The notes under the pieces: generated by a model
What the model was told of the DNA's origin: nothing
Seen by the model: only the letters and a program-made list of their open reading frames with translations
Databases searched by the model: none
In this document: positions 43,001 to 55,000 of the stretch, piece after piece
Layout: every line of letters starts with the position of its first letter
Numbering within the stretch: position 1 is the first letter of the stretch
Position numbers and translations under genes: made by a program
Source of the DNA: Gerris lacustris
Taxonomy: Eukaryota; Arthropoda; Insecta; Hemiptera; Gerridae
Length of the DNA stretch: 64,000 bases
Direction of reading: 5' to 3'
Assembly: GCA_951217055.1 (NCBI GenBank)
Contig: OX578284.1
Span: 22,193,187-22,257,186 of the forward strand

Positions 43001-46000
43001 TCAAACTCGTAGTGCCTTGACCCACTTGAGCTATATCCACCACCTCTTCGCTCTCCACTGCTTGATGAACCTCGTCCTGAACTACCCGAAGAACTTTCAA
43101 ATTCATAATGTCTGGAACCACTTGAGCTGCCTCCTAGGCGCTCTCCACTATTTGAGGAATGTCTTTCTCCACTTGAATAACTTCCTCTTCCTGAACTGCT
43201 ACTTTCCAATCTATGATCTCCCGTTCTTTCATTTTCAGCATTCCTGCTACCAGAATTCATTACACCAAGATCTAAGGTATATGTCCTAGCCTCACCGTCT
43301 CGTGGTCCCAAAGCTGCATCTCCAAAACCACCAAAACCATGGCTAGTCCTGCGATTATTAAGTAAATCTCCAATATTAGTGTTGGTTGCAGTACGACCCC
43401 ATGTAGCACTTCCTCCAGATGTTCTACGACTGTAGTCAATGTCAGAATTTCTTTCCTCTCCTGAGGCACCTTCGCTCTCATGGTGCCCTCTCCTCTCTGA
43501 ACTGTCAGAAGTTCCATGCGAAGTGTACATACGGTCTCGACTTGAATCTTCATGGGAACTTACTCTACTTCCCTGGCCATGAGTCCTGTGGTCCTCTGAT
43601 GAAATTCTACTACCAGAAGCATGAGTTCTACTGTAACCTCCGCCACGAGATGACAAAGCCTGATCTCTATCTATACTTCCTTCATAAGTCCTAGAAGTGC
43701 TACCACTACTTTCAATGCCATCCTGATTTATATTCCAGTGTCTTCTTTCTTCTGTAATTGGTTTCCCATCTGCAGAACTCCATGTTGTATTTCTATGAAC
43801 TTCGTGTTCTTCTGAGTAAATCTTGGAACCACTACCTGCTCCTCTTATTGAATTTGGATCGAAGCCCTCTCTAGAACTATCATAAGAGGATTCACTTTTA
43901 TCTCTTCCATAACCTTCCTTCTCATGAAAAACCCGAGATTGAGATCCATTTCTTGCTATTCCATCTCGATTTACAGACCAGCTGGAATTTACTGAAGTAA
44001 CAGCAGGTCCTCCACGGGAAGTCCAGGTTGTGTTTCTCACTGAGGATCTCTCCTCAGAAAAGTTTCTTGCACCAACAGGCCTGTCATACACTCTATCATA
44101 TCTGCCTTCATTACTACCACTTGTACCCCTGTGTCTGTTACTATCTGTTACCATCCATGTATCATTAAAATTTTTATCTCTATGTCCAAAATAACTTTCA
44201 TCTGTATTATCAATTTGAGCGCTACCTTCTCCCTGATAGCTGCCTCTCTCTGTCACTCCATCTTTGTTGACACTCCAACTAGTACTAACTAAAGGCTTTT
44301 TGTCAGCAGAACTCCAAGTAGTGTTTTTCTCAAAATGCCTCTCTTCAAAACGAGTCGAGTCACTTCCAGATTGTTTGTTCTGATCTCTAGAACTTCCAAC
44401 TCCAACAGTACCCCTGTAGCCAGAGTCCCTCCATCTTTCATTAGAATCCACTGGGTAACTTGATGGAGTTCTGTGACCACCGTGAACAGTTTCAGTAGAA
44501 ATTCTTGTTCCTGCAACATCTACAGTCAAACCATCATTATTTCCACCTATTCTGCTTCCTCTTGTATCAACAATGATCTCTTTATTCAAATCCACACTCC
44601 CTGATGAACCTCTGTTTCTGCCAGAGTTGGCATCATAGCCAACATTTCGATTCGACCCTGTTGCTGAGCTGCTTCCTCTGCTACTCCAAGAACTTCCATG
44701 CTCAGTCCTTGTAGTTTCAACCCTACTTCCTCCTGATCCAGATCCTACTTGAGTGTTACTCTGTCCTCCTTCCCCTCTACCAAGATGAGAATCACTACCT
44801 ATTGAACCTCTGTTGCTACTATGATGGCTCTCCCAATGACTACTGCTGGAAACACTTCCTTCTTTTTTTCTTTGAGCTTCTTCCAAACGCCTCCTCTCTT
44901 CTGCTGTCAGGCTACCCTGACTTTTCCAGCTGCCACCTGAAGAACTAGAAGAACTACTCGATGTATAAGTGGTACTGCCAGAGGAACTAGAAGAACTGCT
45001 TGAGGAACCAGAAGAATGTGAAGAATGATCAGAACCGGTTAAGCTACTGCTAACAGCTCCATCATACGAACCTTTCTTTTTCTTTTCCATCTGAAATAAA
45101 AACATTAATAGTTGTTTAAAATGGAATGAAGATCAACAGATATTAATATGATGAATTGGATAAACAATAGTAAAATTATTAAATGTTTATGTTGGTGCTT
45201 TTATAAATGTTTATGAAACGGGCTTTCAGTTACTAGTGATTGAAGTGTAGGTAAGATGGAAAGAAAAAAAATAGAAAGAATCAATGTAGGAATTGAGACA
45301 GGTTTAAATCTGACAAAGTATTAATATGTTGGACAGACACTTACATAAATTTTTGCAATATTCACATCCTCCACAAGTTCACATTTTACATTGCCAGTTA
45401 CTTCAGGTTGTTCTAACAAGTAAAAGAGATGATCCCCTGCAAAGTAAAATATTATATTAATACTTTCTTAAAACAGAAATTAGGGAAGAGAAACAGTCAA
45501 AGTAAAAAACTCGAAGCTCACCAGCTAGAGTAAAAGATGGCCATAAGAAGTAAGCCTCAGCCTCAAGGATATCAGAAGGTCCTTTGTTCCTGATACTGTA
45601 GATGTGGGTAACTTGAGGCCCAATTTGTGACTCTTGAGTAATTTCTTCAGCATTCTCATATTGACTAACATTGTAATGTACATCAGACGGCTGGGAAGAA
45701 CTGAAAATTTAAACATTCAAATTAAAAATACAGTTCATGGAAGTCCTCATATCAAAAAGGGTTAAAAAAAAAAAAAATAACCTAGTATGAAAAAAGATCT
45801 TCAAATCCTACATTAAAATTTAGTAAAAAAAGATAAGTGAAGGATACAGAAGAATACATTCAAGCCAAAGTGATATTTTCTGTTTTTTTAAAATAATATT
45901 CCAATTCTATTTTTCTCTGTATGTCTCCCGTAGTTAATGATAATTATAATTTGATTTAAATTAAAAAATAATACTCCCTTGAAAGTTATAAAAGGATTTA

Positions 46001-49000
46001 TTTGCTGCTTCGTTTCTTCTATACCAGAAAAAAAAATGTATAGAAAAAGTTCTTTGTTTTCTGAACTTTATCACATTGGCTTATAATCCGACCTATAAGA
46101 AAATGTTTAGGTGTTGTCTCAATAAATATTAAACCTTGATTTAATTTCACGCCATTTCAATAATGTTTAATTCATTTATATATATTAAGAGGTTCCCCTT
46201 ACTGAGGTACATTGACGTTATAGAATTTTAATTTTGAGTTGAATTTGGCGCCTCTTGGATAACGCCAAATTCAGGCAAATTGTCTTGGAACCTCCAAGAT
46301 AGCCTAGCTTACTCTCAGACCCCTGGACCGCTTTGATATATGAGTGATTTTCGCTTATTTTCTGAACTAAGTAACTGTGGGAGCATGAAGTCTGCTTCCA
46401 GGCATCTCCATGGTCCACTCCCGGGACTTAAAGAAAATGTACGGCTTAAGAAATATTTCCGAAGAAAAGGACGAATATTGGTAGGGATCCGCCCACGATG
46501 TGACGTCATATGGAAATCAAGCCCCACGGTGTCGGTCGAACACGTCACCAGTCGGATGCCGAAACCCACATAGTATGGTAGGCCCGATCTCATTAAGTAT
46601 TTAGTTTGTCTATAGCATCAGTATTCATGTAAAGCAATTTGAATCCCTCATTTGGAGGCTTATGTTAATTTGACCTTTAAAAAGAAAAGGTGAGAATAAA
46701 TAAAAATAACTCATTGAAATTAAATCTTTCATTTTTTTTATTCGCTTACAACCTTTTAAATTCATTTTATTAAACTTTAATTTACAAATAAGGATTTTTA
46801 ATTCTTTTCTCCCATCAAGGCCTGAGGTGAGTGTAAATCCAAAAAAGTGCGAAAGCACAACTTTGGTGGGCCCCGACCCTGGATATCTCATAGCTCTATT
46901 TAAATTCAGTTTAAAGAATATAACAAGTATTAACAAGTTACATAACAATTCCCCAAATTTTGCGTACCCCCTTATGAGAACCTTGTAATATATAAAAGAA
47001 ATACATACCCTTGAAGAATAAGATCAGTTTCAACCCAAATAGGAACTTTGAAATGCATTTGATTGTCAGATAGAGATTTGCTGTCTTCAGGATTTGTAGA
47101 ATTCACAAACATGGAGAATTCATATCTTGGCTTTAATCCATCCACACGATATGGCTGAAGAACAACTTTAAAATGTACCTGAAATAAAACCAATCTGGAT
47201 TTAGTAATTCCTTTAAATTATGTGTTTTGTCTTTAAAATCTTTTTAAGTGAAGATGAAGTGTTGCTGTTACTGTGGCGGCCCCCAAGCACCTTTTAATTT
47301 TAATGGTAACCATAGGTAATGTTACTTGACATTTTTTTTGTATTGTTTACCTTTATTAACCTTGGAATGCCAATGGTAGTCGAATCGACGAGCACAGTTT
47401 GAACCTTAACCTTTTACGCTCGTATGCGATGGTGATTTTACTTCTGCAGTGCTTGCACTGGCTAGTAACACACCTGTTAGTGTAGCGGTAGTAGTCCTTT
47501 TGAGCATACACTCGTTGTCTGGCAGATTCCCGTCAAAGCTACTTCGTCGATTCGACTAACGTTTAGTAATAAACGTAGGGAATTAATTGGTCGTCAAATG
47601 AGCCTATAGCCTGGGGTAAGGGCAATAGGCCTAGAGGTAGGGGGCATGGGGGGAGGTAGGGGGTGAGGGTAATTGGCCCTGGGCCAGAGACCAGTGGCCG
47701 ATAATCAGTGGTGGATAATCTGGGGCCTGGAGCACTTAGCAAAGGGCCTAGGGCTTTTGGCCTGGGGCATGGGACCTGGTGCATTAATGTTCACTCAATT
47801 TCAGATTCTTCTGATGTTCCTACTAAGTTATTTGTCATCAAATGTTTGTATATCTCACTAAAAGATTTAATAATGAGTTCTTAATAGTTTTCTCTTTATA
47901 AAAGTGTAGTTTCAACCCCAAAAAATGTATTTTCTGCATATGTTAGTCGAATCGACGAAGGTTTAGTAATACCAGCCATCCAATTACCATTAGCATTGAA
48001 GGGTTAATAAAACCAGTCTTGTTCCGAATGTAACTCAAAATCGTGCACTAATTCTATTACATTCTAAGCTCTTCAAACTATCACATCCCAACAAAAACAT
48101 TTATGTAAAAAAATAAGCCAAGTCTCGCGTAAAAAGTTGTGAGATCATAGGTGTAGCCAAGTTTCCCTCATCCAAGTCAGACCAGTTCTACTAAGTAAGT
48201 AAATGATGTGACTGTTCCCCTCTCTATTCTTTGACCCTCACAAAAATAAAATTTTCTTTTCCATATTAATCTACATGTTTCAATTTAAAAACATTTAATG
48301 AATGAAAATTATGATAAACCAATGAAAAATTCTATAAATAAGAGTAAAATAATTCTTTAGTTTTAAAGTTCTCTACTAGGTAGCGCTAGTAGCAAAAGTT
48401 TTAATTTTTTTATTCATTTTTGAATAGGCGGATTTTCTAATAGCCTTTAGATGGGCAAAGAAACAGATTTTTTTTTTCTTTTATTTGTACATTTAACTCT
48501 ATAAACTAAATTTCAAGTATCTAGGATTTACAAGTAGCTAGAAGTGGCTTAGAATTATGATGAGTCAGTGACAAAATAACAAAACTTTAGGTTCATATAT
48601 CTTATAAACCAATATAGGTAGAGGTGTGAAATTTATATTTCTGGTTCAGTCTATAATGAACTCTAACTTAAAATTAATTTTACATATCCAAGTATTACTA
48701 ATAAGATTATAGAGGGGGGGGGGGGACAAAATGCCTTGAAATGGTACCAGTAATGATGGTACGGCTGTGCTCGACTTGTATATATCGACTAATATTGTTA
48801 TCTGTACATAACACAATAGAAATGTTTTCCCCTTCTAAGTACTTCCTACCTCAATTCAGGTATACTCAAGGAAGCAGTATTGTAGGTCTTCTTTAATTTG
48901 TTGGTCATGAGTTCCTTTTAATGCAAATTTGACTTTGGGAATTTTCACAAGTAAATAATAATAATACTTACAATCTTTTCCCTCGGTAGAGGGTTTCCAA

Positions 49001-52000
49001 TATCACAGTGCAAGGTGTTATTATTTAGATAAGAGGGTGCAGAGCAGAGAATTGGTAGTAGTTCTTTTCCTGCAGATTCTACTTTTTCAACCTTCACGTA
49101 GTTCAATCCAGATGGTACTTGTAATTCGTAGATTGCTTCGAATGCATCCTCACCTTTGAAATTTAATTAGTAAAATAATATGTTTATAGACAATTTAAAT
49201 GTTCCAAAATTACAATAAATAAATTGTATTGTATTTATAATCTTCATATGCTATACTTTATTATCTTTAAAAATAGCTATTTGCTTTATTTCTCCAAACC
49301 CACTAAATCTTTAACCAATACATCTATTTTTTTACTTATTGGATAAGGAATATGATGTCTTTTTGTCCGCTAGTAACATTGAGGAACCTTTTTTTTATGG
49401 GTCAAGGCTTTAACTAACAAGAGTGCCATGAAGTATTCAAGTTTTTTTTTTTTTTTCACAATTGTTTCTCTAAAGATATAAAATGTAATTATATTTTTCT
49501 GATAACTTTTTAAATTAGAGTTTACAACAGGGGAAAAGGGGAAATGGATGTACTAGTCCAGAATCTCACCAAACAATTACGCCAAACTGAGAAGGGGGTA
49601 AAAAAAAACATAATATGGGCCTATGCCACCCAGTGTATTTTAGCCAAGTTAAAGTATTTTAAACGAACCTAACTGTTAAATTAGTGAAAATATTTCTGAT
49701 ATAAATATGCAAATAAATCTGTTATTACCTTCATTTTGAACAACCACATCAATTTCCAAACGCTCCCCTGAACCAAGAAGATACCGGTTCACATTTCTAA
49801 ACAAAACAAACAAACAAAAATTAAAGAAAGCAAATTTTAAAAAAATAATAAAACATACAGTACTTGTAAATTTAAACAGAATTGTGCAGGATATGTTGTT
49901 CCAATTAAATCTTTTAAATAAATTTTTGAGTTTACCACATTTTTGTGAGTTGCACATGCATAAATTTATTTTAAATTCTGTATATATTTCCTATGGTTGG
50001 GTCAAAAAGTTTAGTCAGTTTTTTTTAAATTTCAGCTCTCTAGCTTAAATAGTTCGGGCGCTATGAACCAAAGAGCAATGGAAAGACAGACACATTACCC
50101 TTGGCATAAGGGTTTCGAGAAGTATCTACGAAACCTATAAAGTAAACAAGAAGGCACAAGCTGTGCCAACCCACAATTCTTGTTATATTTAATAGTTAAT
50201 GTCAAATTTTTCTGCCAATATTTTGTGAATATGGCATAAAGTGTACTCAAAATTCAGATTAATTCACTGATGACAACTTATCTATAGTAGTTACAGTATT
50301 TACTAATGTGGTCTTGTGACAGTAAAATCAATAAATAAATTAATTTTTGCACTTTGATTTTAACACTTGGATAATACTTCTAGTTCTCCATGGCTTGTTT
50401 AGTATGAAAGGGAGATTGTATAAATAAAAAAAAAAAAGCGATCAGAAATGACTACATTATTAAGTTAAATCAGGAATTTTTAGTAGGAAAACCCCTCAGT
50501 GCATTTCAATGGTATTATTGATCCACACACTTAACCCATTGAATGCGTAATCTAATTCATGAACCTACCTTAGTGACTGAATAGAAACTTTAACAGTTAA
50601 TTAAAAAAAAAAAAAAAAAAATTGTTGGATCCCCTGTGGATACAAACGTCAGCGGGCCTGACGGAGCCTTGCAAGATGGTTCTACTCGAGGCACGGAGAA
50701 TAGAGCTACAGAGGGCTGAAAGGGAGGGCTTGGATCCACTGTGGATCCACCCGCCAGGCACGTTAGCACGGCATGGATCCACAGTGGATCCACCCGCATT
50801 GAATGGGTTGAAAGAAGGTTTATGGAAATATCTTCAGGGATCTGGGATGTTGAGAGTTCCTGATGCTGCAATAAAAAAAAGTAGTTTAGTTGTTGCTTCA
50901 AGTAAACTTCATGATTACCAACAGCCCTGAAAATACATTCATCAAAGATAAAATTAAAACTATTATCTCTACTTTTACGTTGTACTTACGGAGTAGCAAT
51001 CAGTCTCAGATCAGGTATGCATATGTTGTCTTTTCCACAATTTTTCTGTATGATTATACTATCTCGTTTACTTAGTTCTTCTTGATGAGCCTGATCAAGT
51101 ACAGGTTGTAGTCTCCTAGTAGTTGATATCTCAGATCCTTTCAACCCGTACTTCATTACAGCTTCAAAACTTGTCAGCTTGTCCTTGATATTTGGCTGCA
51201 TAAAATAATAATAATAAATACATTAATTTTTTTCACCTAATACAAAGATATATTGTTTATTTTTTCCATAAAAAAATGAATTTTTGAGTATGATTACAAT
51301 ATCCCTGTTACCTTTAGTAAATTTGGAAGCAATACATAAATAATCATACTGAAACAATACAATAATTTTGATTTAACAACTCACCTTAATATAAACAAAT
51401 GTTTTCTTACAGAACTGATTATTCTTATCAAGTCTTATAGTTTGATTCATGATATTCCTGTTTTCTTCAGATTGAAAGAACATCCTGGGATCATTCGGTT
51501 TTTTTGCGTCCAGAATGAATTGAATTTCAAATTCTACAAACAATGCATGCAAATGGGGAATTAGAAAAGATAAACAAATAAATATGTTATATCAAGATAA
51601 AGTCTTAGGAACAACGAAGATAGCCATGAGGAGGAAATAAAATTGTTTGTAAGAAGTGTTCTAAAATATTTTTATTTATTAATTATTATTATTATTATTT
51701 TTTTTTTTCAATAGTTTATTAATAAAGTGAAGAGGAGAGATAGGAATTATTTGCTGAGTGAATAATGTAAGTACTAGAGAAAAAATGTTAACAGGTCTGA
51801 GGAAATATGGTAAATTTGCTTTAATAAATCCCTTTATTAGAGGTCCCAAAAATCAAGTGATTATAATATATTTAATTTATTATAAATAAAATTAGACAAG
51901 GGTTTTCAATAATAAGATATTACTTAATTTTAATGAGTAAAAAGGCAATTTTTGTCATAATTGCAAATAATGCTAAGGATGAATTCACATATTGTAAATA

Positions 52001-55000
52001 CATGTAAAGATGGAGGTCTCTTAGGTTTATGTATAACAAGAAAACATTCCTAGCAGTATAACCACTGCTCAGTCTGTAAATATCTAAAAAATATTCCAAA
52101 TTTGAAGCAATTCTGGTAAAATAATTATTGAAAAAGTATAGTAAAACCTTAATTTAAGATGATTTTCTTTTTCATTTTTGACAATAATTATAACTCACAC
52201 CATGGAAGAAATATTTATTGTAAAGGCGGAAATAGCGCATGTAATGTATAATAGGGGAATTGAGTAGTTTAAGGCGGCTTTCACACCGAAGTAGCAAGTC
52301 GCAGGACGCATGCGTCCTGGTGGCAAGATGCATTAAGCACTTAAACACCGGACTGTATAACTGAACGAGAGCTTAGACACCGAGGATGCAAGTGGGATGT
52401 GCATCCTCGGTGTGAAAACTTAGGGAGCATGCATCTTGCCACCAGGATGCATGCATCCTGCAACTTGCTACTTCGGTGTGAAAGCCGCCTTAAATAAAAG
52501 AAAGAAAAAAATCAATTAAAACACTCATTGAAGTGTAGGTGAGTAAAACAACAAAGTTAAGATTAGCGGAAAATGTCGATATTTTGGACATGAGATGAGG
52601 GACTAGACGACTTGATTAAGACTTAAGGGGGCTAGAACTCCTGGAGCAATATCTAGCACTAGTAATTAAGTTATTAGCTCTTAGTAATTAAAACAAATGG
52701 TGGATGGTGACTGCTGCCACCTGGGTGTGAATTATATACTAAATCGACTATAAAATTCAACACATACATCTAGAGATTAAGAGCAGTGAAAGTGAGAGTC
52801 CTTGGTTTAATATTAACACTTTCAATAACATCTCTTTAAATTATAATACGTAGTAACAATCAGTAAATTAAATTACTTTTAAAATTAATAAATATATTAT
52901 TAATAACATCATCAAACAAAGTAAAATACCACAATAATATAATCACTTAAAAAATTGATTGCTTTAACTGCTAATTATAGGGATAATTAATTTGCAGAGT
53001 GATGAATGGTTTACCTAGTCTCCTATCAACATTAAGACCAGTGTAGTTGAGGCAGGTATTGAGCTCAACACATGGTACTTTGGTCCTATCTCTTAAGGTG
53101 CAGTTCTTCTCTTCAAGTGATATCTGCTTTGATGGCAGTGCAAAAGTAAGGCTGGCATCAACTCGAACCACAGGCCGTGTTCTAAAAGAATATCATCAAC
53201 ATTTGACTAAATATGTAAGATATAATTGAAAACAATCAGAATTATATATAGCTTTAAATTAATTAAAGTTAAAGCTAAAGCACTAGTTATTTAAATATTA
53301 AACATTTTTTTGTGTCTTTCATGTATGTATCAGACAATAAAACTAGTGCTTCTTATATGAACTGGTTTAATTTTTAAATTGACATTTAATTTAATTGACA
53401 TTAAGTTTACGATTCCAACTACAATTGTCTAAATGAGCCAATGAGCATGATATATTTAAAGGATTTATACCTAAGGAATACAGCCGTTTCACTATCATAG
53501 GCGCCCACAAGCAAATCAGGATAAAGATTCTCATCCAAATCCAAACCACCAGCTAAAGAGAAGCCGAAAGTGTTAGGTTGTCCAGCAACTTGCTCAGAAT
53601 ATATGATTTGAGATGCTTTCTCACGAGCTCCTAACTTTGATCCAAGGAAAATGTACACAGCACCTCTCTCTTTAGGACCATCATATGGAGCACCCACAGC
53701 AAAATCTGAAATTATATTATATAATTGCTAAAGCATATAGATAAGAACCAATTCAGATCTGTTACCAGGTTCAAAGCTACTTACTTAAATGTATTCTAAA
53801 TATGACAATAAGATGAACATATGAGTATATATCTGTATTAACTCACCTCCATAACCATCAAGGTTAAGATCGCCAAGATAAGCCAATGACAGACCAAATC
53901 TTGATTTTGAGTTGATTCCATCTCTTACATGAATGCCATTCCAGCGATAATCCTGTTTAAAAAAATATACGAATATAGTTAAACTGTAAAAATTAAAATT
54001 CTGATGTTTCTTTATAGAAAAACAAAATTGTAACAATCATTATCTAAAAGAAAAATCAATTCCATTCCAGCTGATGATATATATGACTAGCAGTTCAGTC
54101 CACAATCAGAAGAGGACTGTGAGAGTGAATTTTGGTGGTACCCAACATTTTAGAGCTCATGGCACTCTTATGCCAAATGTGCATAGATTAAGAGCTAGAA
54201 CAGGGCATAGTAGATGGCGTTTTACCAATTAGGTAGATAGGTGCTTCTATATCTATTATGGCCACAAAATATATTATTTATAAAGTAGTCAAAAATAATA
54301 CTTACTCCTTTTCCTTGATACAAGATGTAAACTCTGCCAGTCTCATAGTAACCTTTGTTGTCATTGAGGTCTGTGTAAAGTGGTGCTCCTACAATAATAT
54401 CATCAGTTCCATCACCATCTAAATCTCCGCAAGCTAAAGAGTAGGCGAAATAAGCACCTAACTGTTCTCCAGTGAAATTCTTCAGGTTTGTCATATTCCA
54501 GCTGTACAATACCACCTGCATCAAAGAAAGGTAAACATATAATTGTGCAAATAAAATAATAATAACAAGTGTGAAATAAATACATAAGAACAGGGATAAA
54601 ACTAATATAAATTTCTATAAATAAATATGACTTAAGCTTGTGGAAAAATTGCAAAAAAGTAAAATTACTTTTCATGAAATTAAAAATTAATTTGATCCCT
54701 AAATAGCTCAGACTTTTCATAAAATTATTTTTGTTGTGATTCTCATCCATTATATGGGGCGAGTTACCTGGAAGTTACTTTTATGATTTAAAAAGGAATT
54801 TACCCATCTCTTAACAATTCAAATTTTATAGTTTTCATAGTTTGAACTTAGCGATATTTGGAACAAAAAATGTCTCATTTGGCCCATGAGACTTTTTCAT
54901 CCGGCCCGCCACAACACAAAAGATGTTAAAAAATGAACCTAAAACAACGCAAAGTTATAGGTTCTCCATAATCAAATGCAATTTAAAACATCAAAAAAGA

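Noticed and set aside
42483..43553. Long alternative frames overlapping the integrin Ser-rich exon on both strands
   Set aside because: These are shadows of the low-complexity coding sequence; the frame at 42559-45090 alone joins in phase to flanking integrin exons.
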